A DNA stretch of 64,000 bases, from NCBI RefSeq assembly GCF_007858275.1, contig NZ_VFEV01000038.1, forward strand, positions 1-64,000, in the 5' to 3' direction. The stretch's first letter is position 1. Each line of letters opens with the position of its first letter. A model generated the notes under the pieces. It ran no database searches. It saw only the letters and a program-made list of their open reading frames with translations, and was not told the origin of the DNA. This DNA is from Pseudomonas proteolytica. GTDB taxonomy: Bacteria > Pseudomonadota > Gammaproteobacteria > Pseudomonadales > Pseudomonadaceae. Shown here in pieces: positions 1 to 10,068 of the stretch. The translations under genes were made by a program, and so were the position numbers.

Positions 1-126
1 GCTTGTCCCCCGTTGGGCTGCGCAGCAGCCCCAAAACCAGCCAACTCTATTTGTCTGAAAAAACTCGGCGAGCTTGAGGGACTGGGGCTGCTACGCAGCC
101 CAACGGGGGACAAGCCCCCTCGCCAC
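1..126. repeat. Long palindromic intergenic repeat, left end cut by window
   Basis: Two arms face each other: GCTTGTCCCCCGTTGGGCTG at the left edge, and its reverse complement at about 98-117. They are separated by a less conserved centre. The right arm runs on into CCCCTCGCCACA. The same arm family recurs near 51.2 kb, 25.8 kb and 59.1 kb. The repeat lies 3' of the sensor kinase gene and could also end transcription. The left end is truncated, so the full unit cannot be measured. Confidence 0.75.
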
Positions 127-149
127 AACAAGCCCTCTTGCCACACTGC

Positions 150-1445
150 TTAGGTGGGCAGCCAAAGCCGTAGGCGCGCGCCGCCCAAGGGCGAGGCTTG
201 GGCGGTGAGTGTGCCGCCCTGCGCCTCGACGGCCCGGCGGCTGATCGCCAGGCCCAGGCCGAAACCTCCGGTGGCGCGGTCGCGGCTTCGGTCCAGGCGG
301 TAGAAAGGCTCGAAAATCCGCGCGCGCTGTTCTTCGGGGATGCCAATGCCGTCGTCATCCACCCAGATTTCGCAGCCCTTGGCGCAGACCTTGACGCCAA
401 TCTGGATCCGCCGTTCGCAATAACGCATGGCATTGCGCAGCAGGTTTTGCAGCGCACGGGCGGTAAGGCGCGGGTCGAGGGCAAAACGCTCCATGGCGCA
501 GTCCAGCACCACATCAATCACGATCTCGGGGTTCTCCAGTTCCTCGTCGATGCTGCCCAGGATGCTGTCGATAAACTCATCCAACACCACGTCCACCCGC
601 TCGGGCAGTTGCGCCGGGTTTTGCAGGCGGCTGTAGGACAGCAGCTCCAGCACCAGCTCATCCAGTTCGCGGATGTGCGCCACCAGGCCTTGCAGGCGTT
701 CGCGGCTGGCGGCCGGCTGGTCTTCGGAAAGTGCCAGGGCCAGGCCGAAGTCCAACCGGGTCAACGGGGTGCGCAGTTCGTGGGAGACGGCATTGAGCAA
801 GTCGCGCTGCTGATTGAGCAGGTGTTCGATGTCGTTGGCCATGGTGTCGAACACCGCCGCCAGGCTGCCGATGTTGGAGCTGGGGGGGATGTGCGTACGC
901 TCTTCCAGATGGCCGCGGCCCAGTTGCGCGGCGGTGGTCTTGAGGCGTTCCAGGTCGCGCCAATGGGGGCGCAGCCATATCAACAACCCCCCCAGCAACG
1001 CCGCGCCGATCAGCACGTTCATACTCCAGTACAGTAGGTTCATGTCCAGCGGGTCGGGCGGGATGGTCAGTTTGACCGCCAACTGCTCATTGAGCGGCGA
1101 GCTGATTTCTTCCATCCAGCCCCACTCCCCCAGGCGGATCACCGGTTTGCCCTGCTCCAGCAACCGCTCCTCATCTGGTGTATAGCGGGTGTCCTGGCGA
1201 TGCATCAATTGCACCTTCAATGGCGCGAAGTCCCGCGACAACTGCTCGGTGACCTCGGACCAGCGCTCCACCGGCCGGCTGTGGTACTGGCGCACGATCA
1301 GGCTTTGCAAGCCCCGGGATTGCTCGATGTTGTAGTTCATGTAGCGGTTGTGGAAGACCTCGATGATGCCCATGGGGATCAGGTAGATCGCCGCGCTGTA
1401 GGTCACGATGGTCAGCAGGTAGAGACGGATCAGGACGCGGAACAT
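150..1445 (-). CDS. Two-component sensor histidine kinase (RstB-like), partner of an RND efflux operon
   Basis: Membrane histidine kinase of 431 residues. A first membrane segment spans about residues 5-24 and a second about 138-158, enclosing a periplasmic sensor of about 110 residues. A HAMP linker follows, then the H-box NAVSHELRTPLTRLDFGL with phospho-acceptor His222. The C-terminal ATPase domain shows the N-box LQNLLRNAMRYC and G-boxes DDDGIGIP and GGFGLGLAI. The start ATG at 1445 was chosen because it is only 4 bp after the regulator's stop and opens directly on the first membrane segment; the reading frame continues upstream but only as a shadow of the regulator. It is co-transcribed with the response regulator and divergent from the efflux genes, so it probably senses a periplasmic stress or pump substrate. 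That role is inferred from position. Confidence 0.9.
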   Translation of the reverse strand: MFRVLIRLYLLTIVTYSAAIYLIPMGIIEVFHNRYMNYNIEQSRGLQSLIVRQYHSRPVERWSEVTEQLSRDFAPLKVQLMHRQDTRYTPDEERLLEQGKPVIRLGEWGWMEEISSPLNEQLAVKLTIPPDPLDMNLLYWSMNVLIGAALLGGLLIWLRPHWRDLERLKTTAAQLGRGHLEERTHIPPSSNIGSLAAVFDTMANDIEHLLNQQRDLLNAVSHELRTPLTRLDFGLALALSEDQPAASRERLQGLVAHIRELDELVLELLSYSRLQNPAQLPERVDVVLDEFIDSILGSIDEELENPEIVIDVVLDCAMERFALDPRLTARALQNLLRNAMRYCERRIQIGVKVCAKGCEIWVDDDGIGIPEEQRARIFEPFYRLDRSRDRATGGFGLGLAISRRAVEAQGGTLTAQASPLGGARLRLWLPT

Positions 1446-1449
1446 GGTG

Positions 1450-2151
1450 TCAGCATTCCCACTCGGAACGGCTGAACAGGTAGCCCTTGCCCCACACCGT
1501 CTTGATCTTGCGGGCCTCGCCGGCATGGTCATCGAACTTGCGGCGCAGTTTGGAAATGGCCACGTCCACCGAGCGGTCGGTGCCGTTGAACTCGATGCCA
1601 CGCAGGCGCTGCAGGATCTGGTCGCGGCTGAGTACTTCACCTGCATGCCGGGCCAGCACCACCAGTAGGTTGTATTCGCCGCTGGACAGCTCCACCACCT
1701 GCTCGCGCCAGGTCACGGAGCGCTCCGACAGGTCGATGCACAGGTTGCCCATCAGGATCTGGTCATTGGCCGCCTGTGGCTCGCTGAGGCTACTGCGGCG
1801 CAGCAAGGTGCGCACCCGGGCCAGCAACACCCGTGGCTCGCACGGTTTAGTCACGTAGTCATCGGCGCCCATTTCCAGGCCCAGCACCTGGTCATGGCTG
1901 TCATCGCGGGCGGTCAGCATCAGGATCGGCAGGCCCGCCGAGTCGGCGCGCAGCAGGCGGCAGACTTGCAGGCCATCAAGGCCAGGCAGCATCAGGTCGA
2001 GGATGACCAGGTCCGGTGGATTGAGCCTGGCCCGTTCGCGCACATGGTCGCCACGGCTGAGCACATTGACGTGATAGCCATTGCGTTCAAGGTAACTGGC
2101 AATCAGCTCGGACAGCGCGGCGTCGTCTTCGACCAGGAGGATGTTGGGCAT
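1450..2151 (-). CDS. OmpR/RstA-family DNA-binding response regulator
   Basis: 233-residue regulator. The receiver domain has acidic residues D9/D10, phospho-acceptor Asp52 in the stretch VILDLMLPGLDG, and the conserved Lys102 in DDYVTKP. The C-terminal half is a winged helix ending near VWGKGYLFS, typical of OmpR/PhoB regulators. The start ATG at 2151 opens straight onto the receiver (MPNILLVEDD); the frame upstream runs through a repeat and is unlikely to be coding. It ends 4 bp before the kinase start, so the two form an operon. The gene is divergent from the RND genes starting at 2454, with about 300 bp between. Pseudomonas aeruginosa has a comparable regulator-kinase pair beside mexMN, which supports control of the neighbouring pump by inference. 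Confidence 0.92.
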   Translation of the reverse strand: MPNILLVEDDAALSELIASYLERNGYHVNVLSRGDHVRERARLNPPDLVILDLMLPGLDGLQVCRLLRADSAGLPILMLTARDDSHDQVLGLEMGADDYVTKPCEPRVLLARVRTLLRRSSLSEPQAANDQILMGNLCIDLSERSVTWREQVVELSSGEYNLLVVLARHAGEVLSRDQILQRLRGIEFNGTDRSVDVAISKLRRKFDDHAGEARKIKTVWGKGYLFSRSEWEC

Positions 2152-2192
2152 GGTGTTTCCAATTAATACGGTTTTTTGTCGTACACAAATCC

Positions 2193-2284
2193 AATGTGGG
2201 AGCGGGCTTGCCCGCGATGGCGGTGCATCAGTCGCGGATGTATCTACCGACACACCACTATCGCGGGCAAGCCCGCTCCACATT
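2193..2284. repeat. REP-type inverted repeat in the divergent control region
   Basis: The arms AATGTGGGAGCGGGCTTG and its reverse complement CAAGCCCGCTCCACATT face each other around a centre of about 45 bp. Each arm contains the GAGCGGGCTTGCCCGC core common in P. fluorescens genomes. It takes up about a third of the 302-bp gap (2152-2453) between the response regulator and the efflux lipoprotein gene. The rest of the gap must hold both promoters; I see no clear regulator box in it. Confidence 0.85.
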
Positions 2285-2453
2285 AGATCGTCATTGATCA
2301 GAAGAGCTTGTTAGGATCCACAGCCGTGAAGGATATACGCACGTGCCCCGGCGTGCGCCGTACCTTACATTTCTTCACACACCGCCTACATAGCTTCACA
2401 GCACCGGGCCGGGGGCGCCCGTAGGATGCGCCAGTCAATATTGGGATAAGAGC

Positions 2454-3611
2454 ATGTCAAAGAATCTGTTTGCGCCGTTTTGCCTGCTGGCACTGACGTT
2501 GGCCCTGGGGGCCTGTGGCAACTCTGCGGACGAAGCCCCGCAAATGCCCCTGGCCAAGGTACGGATTGAAACCCTTGAAGCCAAGCCCCTGTCCATCAGC
2601 AGTGAACTGAGCGGGCGGATTGCCGCGCCGCGCATTGCCGAGGTGCGCGCACGGGTCGCAGGCGTGGTCTTGCAGCGGGTGTTCAACGAAGGCCATGACG
2701 TGAAACAGGGCGACGTGCTGTTCCGTATCGACCCGGCGCCGTTCAAGGCTGACCTCGACAGCGCCCAGGCGAGCCTGCGCAAGGCCGAGGCCAATGCCTT
2801 CCAGGCGCGCCTGCAAGAGCAGCGCTATAGCCAGTTGGTCGAAGGCAATGCCATCAGCGCCCAGGACTACGACAACGCCCGCGCCGCCGCCCGGCAGACT
2901 GCCGCCGATGTGGCGGCCAACCAGGCCGCGGTGCAGCGCGCCAAGCTCAACCTCGGCTATGCCACGGTGACGGCGCCAATCTCCGGGCGTATCGGCCGCG
3001 CGCTGGTGACCGAAGGCGCCCTGGTGGGCCAGAACGAAGCCACGCCCATGGCATTGATCCAGCAATTGGACCCGATCCACGCGGACCTCACCCAGTCCAC
3101 CCGCGAGCTCAATGACCTGCGCCGGGCCTTTCGCGCCGGGCATTTGAAGCAGGTGGGCCAGGACCAGGCCAAGGCCACGCTGATCCAGGATGACGGCAGC
3201 CTGTATCCGCTGCCGGGCAAGTTGCTGTTCGCGGAGATTTCCGTGGACCCGGGTACCGGGCAGATCATCCTGCGCAGCGAGTTCCCCAACCCGGACCTCG
3301 ACCTGTTGCCCGGCAGCTTTATCCGTGTGCGCCTGGAGCAGGCGGTCGACCAGCAAGGCCTGAGCGTGCCGCAGCGCGCAATCACCCGCGACAGCGCCGG
3401 TATCCCCATGGTGTTGCTGGTGGATGCCGAACAGAACGTCAGCCAGCAACCGGTGGAGTTGGGCGCGGCGGTCAACGATCGCTGGGTGGTCAACAGCGGC
3501 CTGAAGGCCGGTGACCGCATCATCGTCGAAGGCCTGCAACACGCGCGCCCCGGTGAAAAAGTCGAAGTGGATGCCAGCCCCGAGCCTGTTGCCCAGGCAG
3601 CCGGCCAGTAA
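2454..3611 (+). CDS. RND efflux periplasmic adaptor (membrane fusion) lipoprotein, MexM/AcrA-like
   Basis: 385-residue adaptor. The N-terminus is a lipoprotein signal with lipobox LGAC (Cys21), so it is predicted to be anchored to the inner membrane facing the periplasm. The order lipoyl half, alpha-hairpin rich in Ala, Gln and Glu (about residues 95-165), second lipoyl half (GYATVTAPISGRIGRALVTEG) and beta-barrel is that of AcrA/MexA. The adaptor links the inner-membrane pump to an outer-membrane channel. The RND gene starts 18 bp downstream, so the two are an operon. No outer-membrane factor gene follows, so the pump would have to borrow one encoded elsewhere, as MexJK and MexMN do. Assignment to the MexMN branch rests on this two-gene layout with an adjacent two-component system and is not certain. 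Confidence 0.9.
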   Translation: MSKNLFAPFCLLALTLALGACGNSADEAPQMPLAKVRIETLEAKPLSISSELSGRIAAPRIAEVRARVAGVVLQRVFNEGHDVKQGDVLFRIDPAPFKADLDSAQASLRKAEANAFQARLQEQRYSQLVEGNAISAQDYDNARAAARQTAADVAANQAAVQRAKLNLGYATVTAPISGRIGRALVTEGALVGQNEATPMALIQQLDPIHADLTQSTRELNDLRRAFRAGHLKQVGQDQAKATLIQDDGSLYPLPGKLLFAEISVDPGTGQIILRSEFPNPDLDLLPGSFIRVRLEQAVDQQGLSVPQRAITRDSAGIPMVLLVDAEQNVSQQPVELGAAVNDRWVVNSGLKAGDRIIVEGLQHARPGEKVEVDASPEPVAQAAGQ

Positions 3612-3629
3612 TCAAAGGGATCAGAGACA

Positions 3630-6600
3630 ATGCCGCAGTTCTTTATTGACCGCCCGATTTTCGCCTGGGTGGTCGCCCTGTTTATCCTGCTGGCGGGCGC
3701 CCTCGCCATCCCGCAGTTGCCGGTGGCGCAGTACCCCAACGTCGCACCACCGAAGGTGGAAATCTACGCGGTGTACCCGGGCGCTTCGGCCCAGACCCTG
3801 GACGAAAGCGTGGTCAGCCTGATCGAGCAGGAGCTCAACGGTGCCGACCACTTATTGTATTTCGAATCCCAGAGCAGCCTCGGCTCGGCCACTATCACCG
3901 CGACCTTCCAGCCAGGCACCAACCCGGAAATGGCCCAGGTCGATGTGCAGAACCGCCTCAAGGCCGTGGAGCCGCGCCTGCCGCAAGCCGTGACCCAGCA
4001 AGGCCTGCAGGTGGAGAAAGTGTCCGCCGGTTTCCTGCTGCTGGTGACCCTGACCTCCAGCGACGGCAAGCTCGACGACGTGGCGCTCAGCGATTACCTG
4101 GCGCGCAACGTGATGAACGAGCTCAAGCGCCTGGACGGCGTGGGCAAGGCCCAGTTGTATGGCGCCGAACGGGCGATGCGGATCTGGATCGACCCGCAGA
4201 AACTCATCGGTTTCAACCTGACCCCGGCCGACGTGAATGCCGCGATCACCGCGCAGAACGCCCAGGTTTCGGCGGGCAGCATTGGTGATTTGCCGGGTAC
4301 CAACACCCAGGAAATCACCGCTTCGATCCTGGTCAAGGGCCAACTCTCCACACCGGCCGAGTTTGCCGACATTGTGCTCAAGGCCAACCCGGACGGCTCC
4401 ACCGTGCGCATTGGCGATGTGGCGCGCGTCGAAATCGGCAGCCAGGAATACCAGTTCTCCACGCGTTTGAACGGCAAGCCATCTACCGCCGTCAGCGTGC
4501 AGCTGTCGCCGGGCGCCAATGCCTTGAGCACGGCGACCCTGGTGCGGGCGAAGATGGATGAGCTGTCGCGCTATTTCCCGGCCAATGTGGAGTACAAGAT
4601 TCCTTACGACACCTCGCCGTTCGTCAAGGTCTCGATCACCAAAGTGATCTACACCCTGCTCGAGGCGATGGCGCTGGTGTTTGCCGTGATGTTCTTGTTC
4701 CTGCAGAACATCCGCTACACCCTGATCCCGACGCTGGTGGTGCCGATTGCCCTGATGGGCACCTTCGCTACCATGCTGTTGCTGGGGTTCTCGATCAACG
4801 TACTGACCATGTTTGGCATGGTGTTGGCCATCGGCATCCTGGTGGACGATGCAATCGTGGTGGTGGAGAACGTCGAGCGGATCATGGTGACCGAGGGCCT
4901 GTCGCCCAAGGAAGCCACGCGCAAGGCCATGGGCCAGATCACCGGGGCGATCATCGGGATTACCCTGGTGCTGGTGGCGGTATTCCTGCCGATGGCCTTT
5001 ATGGCCGGCTCGGTGGGGGTGATCTACCAGCAGTTCTCGTTGTCGATGGCCACTTCTATCCTGTTCTCGGCGTTTCTCGCCCTGTCCTTGACCCCGGCCC
5101 TGTGCGCCACGTTGCTCAAGCCGATTGCCAAGGGCGAGCATCACACCAAGGGCGGGTTCTTCGGCTGGTTCAACCGCCGCTTCGAGCAACTGACCGACCG
5201 TTACGAAGGCTGGGTGGCCTATGCCCTCAAGCGCAGCGGCCGCTATTTGCTGATCTACCTGGTATTGCTGGTGGGCCTGGGCTATTTGTTCAGCCGCCTG
5301 CCCGCCTCGTTCCTGCCGGTGGAAGACCAGGGCTACACCATCACCGATATCCAGCTGCCACCGGGCGCGAGCAAGAACCGCACGGTGCAGGTGGCCGAGC
5401 AGATCGAGGCGCATAACGCCACCGAGCCAGGCGTCGGTGATACGACGATGATCATGGGCTTCAGCTTTTCCGGCTCGGGGCAGAACGCGGCGCTGGCGTT
5501 TACCACGCTCAAGGATTGGTCCGAGCGCAGCAGCGACGATTCGGCGGCCTCGATTGCCGACCGCGCCAACATGGCCTTCACCGAGCTCAAGGATGCGATG
5601 GCCTATGCCGTGCTGCCGCCGCCGGTGGACGGCCTGGGCACCTCCAGCGGCTTTGAGTTCCGTTTGCAGGACCGTGGCGGTGTGGGGCATGCGGCGTTGA
5701 TGGCGGCGCGTACCGAGTTGCTGGCGGCGGCGGAAAAAAGTCCGATCCTGGCTAACGTGCGTGAAAGCGCCCTGGCAGAAGCACCGCAGGTGCAGCTTGA
5801 GGTGGACCGCAAACGCGCGAATGCCTTGGGCGTGTCGTTTGCCGATGTGGGCAATATCTTGTCCTCGGCCATTGGCTCGGCCTATATCAATGACTTCCCC
5901 AACCAGGGCCGCATGCAGCGGGTGGTGGTACAGGCCGAAGGTGACCAACGCAGCCAGGTCGAAGACCTGATGAAGATCCACGTGCGCAACGACGCCGGGA
6001 AGATGGTGCCGTTGTCGGCGTTTGTCGAAGCTCGTTGGGTCCAGGGCCCGGCGCAATTGACCCGTTACAACGGCTACCCGGCCATCGCCATTTCCGGTGA
6101 GGCCTCACCGGGCCACAGCACCGGCGAGGCCATGGAAGAAATCCAGCGCCTGGTCAGCCAACTGCCGGCTGGCCTGGGCCAGGAATGGACCGGCTTGTCG
6201 CTGCAGGAACGTTTGTCGGGCTCGCAGGCCCCGCTACTGCTGATGCTGTCGCTGCTGGTGGTGTTCCTGTGCCTGGCGGCGCTGTATGAAAGCTGGTCGA
6301 TCCCCACCTCGGTGTTGTTGGTGGTGCCGTTGGGGGTATTGGGCGCGGTCATGGCGGTATCGCTGCGCGGCATGCCTAACGATGTGTTCTTCAAGGTCGG
6401 CTTGATCACGATTATCGGGCTGTCGGCGAAAAACGCGATTCTGATCATCGAGTTTGCCAAGGACCTGTATGACCAGGGTGAAGACCTGATCGAGGCGACG
6501 TTGAAGGCTGCACGCTTGCGTCTGCGACCGATCATCATGACCTCGCTGGCGTTTATCCTCGGCGTGGTGCCGTTGGCCATCGCCACCGGTGCCAGTTCAG

Positions 6601-6722
6601 CGAGCCAGCAGGCGATCGGTACCGGGGTGATCGGCGGGATGATCACCGCGACATTGGCGGTCGTGTTTGTGCCGGTGTTCTTCGTGGTGGTGATGAAACT
6701 GGTGCGCAAACGCAAAGATTGA
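3630..6722 (+). CDS. RND multidrug efflux transporter, MexN/AcrB-like (HAE1 family)
   Basis: 1030-residue inner-membrane drug/proton antiporter, the usual length for HAE1 pumps. The start [19 protein letters not shown] is the typical first membrane helix. The proton-relay aspartates of helix 4 are present as D406 and D407 in [17 protein letters not shown]. Large periplasmic loops and a second set of helices ([33 protein letters not shown]) follow in the expected order. AAAGGGATCAGAGACA precedes the ATG and contains a fair ribosome site. It is the second gene of the operon with the adaptor at 2454. Substrates cannot be read from sequence. Confidence 0.93.
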   Translation: MPQFFIDRPIFAWVVALFILLAGALAIPQLPVAQYPNVAPPKVEIYAVYPGASAQTLDESVVSLIEQELNGADHLLYFESQSSLGSATITATFQPGTNPEMAQVDVQNRLKAVEPRLPQAVTQQGLQVEKVSAGFLLLVTLTSSDGKLDDVALSDYLARNVMNELKRLDGVGKAQLYGAERAMRIWIDPQKLIGFNLTPADVNAAITAQNAQVSAGSIGDLPGTNTQEITASILVKGQLSTPAEFADIVLKANPDGSTVRIGDVARVEIGSQEYQFSTRLNGKPSTAVSVQLSPGANALSTATLVRAKMDELSRYFPANVEYKIPYDTSPFVKVSITKVIYTLLEAMALVFAVMFLFLQNIRYTLIPTLVVPIALMGTFATMLLLGFSINVLTMFGMVLAIGILVDDAIVVVENVERIMVTEGLSPKEATRKAMGQITGAIIGITLVLVAVFLPMAFMAGSVGVIYQQFSLSMATSILFSAFLALSLTPALCATLLKPIAKGEHHTKGGFFGWFNRRFEQLTDRYEGWVAYALKRSGRYLLIYLVLLVGLGYLFSRLPASFLPVEDQGYTITDIQLPPGASKNRTVQVAEQIEAHNATEPGVGDTTMIMGFSFSGSGQNAALAFTTLKDWSERSSDDSAASIADRANMAFTELKDAMAYAVLPPPVDGLGTSSGFEFRLQDRGGVGHAALMAARTELLAAAEKSPILANVRESALAEAPQVQLEVDRKRANALGVSFADVGNILSSAIGSAYINDFPNQGRMQRVVVQAEGDQRSQVEDLMKIHVRNDAGKMVPLSAFVEARWVQGPAQLTRYNGYPAIAISGEASPGHSTGEAMEEIQRLVSQLPAGLGQEWTGLSLQERLSGSQAPLLLMLSLLVVFLCLAALYESWSIPTSVLLVVPLGVLGAVMAVSLRGMPNDVFFKVGLITIIGLSAKNAILIIEFAKDLYDQGEDLIEATLKAARLRLRPIIMTSLAFILGVVPLAIATGASSASQQAIGTGVIGGMITATLAVVFVPVFFVVVMKLVRKRKD

Positions 6723-6731
6723 TAGCGCCAC

Positions 6732-6835
6732 CCTGTAGGAGCCGGCTTGCCGGCGAAAAACCAGAGAGCGCTCCGGGGCATCAGGATAACCGCGTTATCT
6801 TTGATGATTTTCGCCGGCAAGCCGGCTCCTACAGG
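6732..6835. repeat. REP inverted repeat after the RND operon
   Basis: CCTGTAGGAGCCGGCTTGCC and its reverse complement bracket about 60 bp. The core differs from the 2193 repeat (GTAGGAGCCGGC against GTGGGAGCGGGC), so a second REP subfamily is present. It begins 10 bp after the RND stop codon and may serve as an mRNA 3' stabiliser or terminator. Confidence 0.85.
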
Positions 6836-6877
6836 AATAGGCTATGGTTGCTCACCAAACCTGCATTTGTGAGCACC

Positions 6878-7519
6878 ATGCCCTTTCTCGCCCGAACCCA
6901 CCCTCGCCTGTCCGCCGCCGCCGTCCTGGGCCTGGCAATCGGCATCCTCGCGCCCTTCGATTCGATCCTCACCAAAATCCTGATCGGCTGGAACGCCGGG
7001 GTCTGGACCTACCTGATACTGATGCTGCGCCTGACCATCAAGGCCAAGGCCGAAGACGTCAAGCGTATCGCTGAAATCGAGGACGAGAACGCCGGCCTGG
7101 TGCTGTTCATGGTGTGTATTGCCGCGATTGCCAGCCTGGCGACCATCGCCTATGGCCTGGCCGGCAGTAAAGACCTGGGCACTGCCGAACGCCTGCTGCA
7201 CTACGGCTTTACCGGGGTGACGGTGATTGGCTCGTGGTTGCTGATCGGGGTAATTTTCAGCGTGCATTACGCCCGCCTCTATTACACCTGGGAGGGCAAG
7301 GAGCCAGCGCTGCGTTTTGCCGAGGGACCGCTGACACCCAACTACTGGGACTTCCTGTACTTTTCTTTCACCATCGGCGTCGCCGTCCAGACCTCGGACG
7401 TGGGCGTCGCCACCCGCGCCATGCGCAAGGTGGTACTGGGGCAATCGTTGATCGGGTTCCTGTTCAACACGGCGATCCTGGGCTTCTCGATCAATATTGC
7501 CGCCGGACTGTTCGGCTGA
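6878..7519 (+). CDS. DUF1345 integral membrane protein
   Basis: 213-residue hydrophobic protein with about five membrane segments ([66 protein letters not shown], and a C-terminal segment). The stretch [21 protein letters not shown] is characteristic of DUF1345 proteins. The family's function is unknown; the arrangement of YFSFTIG and QTSD recalls an ion-channel pore region, but that is only an impression. The ATG at 6878 was chosen because upstream codons run through the REP element. It shares a bidirectional terminator with the autotransporter gene downstream. Confidence 0.8.
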   Translation: MPFLARTHPRLSAAAVLGLAIGILAPFDSILTKILIGWNAGVWTYLILMLRLTIKAKAEDVKRIAEIEDENAGLVLFMVCIAAIASLATIAYGLAGSKDLGTAERLLHYGFTGVTVIGSWLLIGVIFSVHYARLYYTWEGKEPALRFAEGPLTPNYWDFLYFSFTIGVAVQTSDVGVATRAMRKVVLGQSLIGFLFNTAILGFSINIAAGLFG

Positions 7520-7531
7520 TCCCTAACAACG

Positions 7532-7571
7532 CCCACAAAAAAAGGAAGCCGAAGCTTCCTTTTTTTGTGGG
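7532..7571. terminator. Bidirectional rho-independent terminator
   Basis: The 18-bp arm CCCACAAAAAAAGGAAGC (7532-7549), loop CGAA, and the complementary arm at 7554-7571 form a perfect hairpin with A-runs and T-runs on both sides. It sits between two convergent genes (DUF1345 and the autotransporter) and can terminate both. Confidence 0.92.
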
Positions 7572-7579
7572 TGGGGGTC

Positions 7580-9928
7580 TTAGAAGTCGTAACGAATACC
7601 GAAGTTGACACCCCAAGGCTGATCGATCTTCTTGCCTGTGCTGGTTTCAAAGTCCGCGTGCACCTTGACGTTCTGCGACACCGACATGGCAACACCGGCG
7701 GCCAATTCAACCCGTGAACCCGACAGGTCATTGTTGAAGCTTTGATCGTTGATAAACACCTTGTTGCTCTGATCAAACTCATGGGCCACCGCAGTACGCA
7801 GGTAAGGCTGCAACACACCGCCACTTTCCAGCTGGATGTTCTTGCCCGCAGTCACACCCACTTTGCCGACCACGCTGCTGGAGCGATCACCTTTGGCCTT
7901 CAGGCCATTGGACAGCTCATAGCTCTGCGCCTGGGTGATCGTGGCGGACAACTGGCCATACGGTTCAACGAAGAAATCGTTATCCAGTTTGATGTGGCGA
8001 CCGAACTCGGCCGACGCGCCCACGGCGTTTTGCGTGTAGTTGCCCTTGGCTTTTTTACCATCACTCATGGTCACGTCGTTCTCAGTGTGCAAGCGGTTAA
8101 GCTTGGCCACACCATCGAAGTACAGACCACTTTCAGCGTCCAGCCAGGTGGCGTAACCACCCACGTAGTAGCTCTTGACCTCGCCACTGCTGCCTCGGGT
8201 CAGGCTCAGGTCCGAGGTACTGTGGCCGCCCATCACGCCGGCAATCCACTGACCATCACCACCGGACAACGGCGCGTCGGCACCGATGGTAAAGCCCTTC
8301 TGGACCTGCTTGTAGCCCGCGCCGTTCTTGTTGCTTGCCACGTCGAATTTATTGCCGTAGCTGCGCATCCACAGGCCGTTGCCAGCGCCTTCGCTGAAGC
8401 GTAATTCGCCCATGCGCGTACGCAGGATGCTCATCTCGCCGTACAACACGGTCGGCGCGCTGTTGAACAGGGCGAGTACCGAGTGGGCGCTGGTGCTGGT
8501 GCCACGACGGGTCGGGTCGAGCAACCAGTCGGTGCCCTCCTGCTTCAAGCCATAGGCATAGGCGCCGACGTCCACGGTGTCACCCACCAGGGAAAAGTGC
8601 GCATCGCCGCCTTCGGTGTGCACAACCTTGATCGGCTCGCCACGGGCCATCTCCGAGCCGGTAGCGGCCAGCATCAGGCTGTGCTGCCCCTCAGCCTTGC
8701 CCTCGACGTTGAGGAAGTCGGTCTGGTGGGTGGCAAAGTCGGTGTGCATGATGAACGTGCCCTCGCCTTCCAGGCTCTTGACGTTCAATTGGTAGAACTC
8801 ATCTTCCCCGCCGAAGTGCACGGCGCCGCCGCCCATCTTCAAGGCGTCGACCTGGCTGTCGCCCACCAGGACCCAGTGGGAGGCATCGTTCACGCTCAAC
8901 TCGGCGACATTTTTCAACTGGCCGGTCAGCCAGGAGCCGTTGTTGAGCTGCACCTTGGCGCTGCTGCCATCCTCGACAACCACGTCGCCCACCAGGGCGC
9001 TGCGGTCAACGTTCATGTTGGCGGTGGAGCCACCGGTGACTTCCAGGATGTTGCCGTTGCCGCCGGTCAAGGTCGAGCCATTGAGCACCTGAATATCAGC
9101 TTCGGTGGCACCGTACTCATCACCCTCGACCAACAGGGCTGCGCCGTTGCGACCTTCGACATGGGACCCGTCCAGCACCAGGTTGCTGGCATTCAATGTT
9201 GGCGATTCATACGATAGGCGCACGCCATTTTCGCCACCCGTGATTCGGCTCGCCGAGGCAGTGACATCACCGCCATAAAGCAATACACCGATACCATCTT
9301 CGTCAGTGGCAACAACATCTGAACCAACGAAGTTAATCTGGCTGAAAGAGGTGGTACGTGCGCCTTGCGTCGAGCCCTGTACAAGGCTGTTGAAAACGCT
9401 GACGCTGGACCCGTTACTGCCCATGAAGTTGCGTGCAGCGAGAATACCAACGCCATTCTTGTTAATAACGCTGCTGGCATTGACCTGCATCTGGCTGCCT
9501 TGCAGGTTGATCGCATATTGAGCGGAGCTTCTAGCCTCTACCGTGGCACCGTTCAGGTTGATCTGCGACCCCTGGCTGGCGTAGATATCCTGGGCCTTGG
9601 TACCCGCATTCAGCGTCAGGTTGCCAGCCGTTACTCTTGACTGTTTCAACTCGGCCCCGTTGGAGATCAGGTGCGCATTGCTGTCAATGACCCAGTCGTC
9701 GATCCTGCTACCGGATTGAATCGTGCGCTCCATGCCAGGATGAAGGGTGGTAGTTGCGTGAGCCAAAAAGGAGCCCAGCATCAGGAAACTGGCTGTTGGC
9801 ACCTGAAGAGCAATTACCAGAGGGTGTTTTTTAAAAATAGTGTTGATACTCAATGCATGTATACCCGTAAAGAACCTTCCCCGCAGGGAACGAATTGACC
9901 GGCACCACGTGAGATGGGTCCAAGCCAT
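7580..9928 (-). CDS. Pertactin-type autotransporter with beta-helix passenger
   Basis: 782-residue type Va secreted surface protein. Near the N-terminus NTIFKKHPLVIALQV and a hydrophobic stretch ending SFLAHA look like an extended signal peptide with cleavage after AHA. The passenger (about 60-500) consists of degenerate beta-helix turns rich in Asn, Gly, Ser and Val. The translocator barrel (about 510-782) opens with TRMGELRF and GLWMRSYG, signatures of pertactin-like barrels, and ends in the aromatic tail GIRYDF. No protease or lipase triad is visible, so an adhesin or surface-structure role is more likely. The ATG at 9928 lacks an evident ribosome site; a TTG at about 9853 would give a shorter leader. 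An IS element lies immediately upstream and may have altered its promoter. Confidence 0.85.
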   Translation of the reverse strand: MAWTHLTWCRSIRSLRGRFFTGIHALSINTIFKKHPLVIALQVPTASFLMLGSFLAHATTTLHPGMERTIQSGSRIDDWVIDSNAHLISNGAELKQSRVTAGNLTLNAGTKAQDIYASQGSQINLNGATVEARSSAQYAINLQGSQMQVNASSVINKNGVGILAARNFMGSNGSSVSVFNSLVQGSTQGARTTSFSQINFVGSDVVATDEDGIGVLLYGGDVTASASRITGGENGVRLSYESPTLNASNLVLDGSHVEGRNGAALLVEGDEYGATEADIQVLNGSTLTGGNGNILEVTGGSTANMNVDRSALVGDVVVEDGSSAKVQLNNGSWLTGQLKNVAELSVNDASHWVLVGDSQVDALKMGGGAVHFGGEDEFYQLNVKSLEGEGTFIMHTDFATHQTDFLNVEGKAEGQHSLMLAATGSEMARGEPIKVVHTEGGDAHFSLVGDTVDVGAYAYGLKQEGTDWLLDPTRRGTSTSAHSVLALFNSAPTVLYGEMSILRTRMGELRFSEGAGNGLWMRSYGNKFDVASNKNGAGYKQVQKGFTIGADAPLSGGDGQWIAGVMGGHSTSDLSLTRGSSGEVKSYYVGGYATWLDAESGLYFDGVAKLNRLHTENDVTMSDGKKAKGNYTQNAVGASAEFGRHIKLDNDFFVEPYGQLSATITQAQSYELSNGLKAKGDRSSSVVGKVGVTAGKNIQLESGGVLQPYLRTAVAHEFDQSNKVFINDQSFNNDLSGSRVELAAGVAMSVSQNVKVHADFETSTGKKIDQPWGVNFGIRYDF

Positions 9929-10068
9929 GAGGCGCGCAGGTTAGGTAAGTACGGAGTACAGGTATGTAGGATTTATCTTTAAGCATTGATCGAACAAATA
10001 TTTGCTAACCGTAGAAAAAAAGAGGAGCCAAGCTTAATGCCGATCAGTTAAGCCTTCTCGCTTGACCT

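Noticed and set aside
3852-6056. Long open frame antisense to the RND transporter (about 734 codons)
   Set aside because: Its product is rich in His, Gln and Arg, as expected from the reverse of a GC-rich membrane-protein gene, and it matches no family.
6719-6877. N-terminal extension of the DUF1345 protein
   Set aside because: The extra codons run through the REP element and do not resemble the family.
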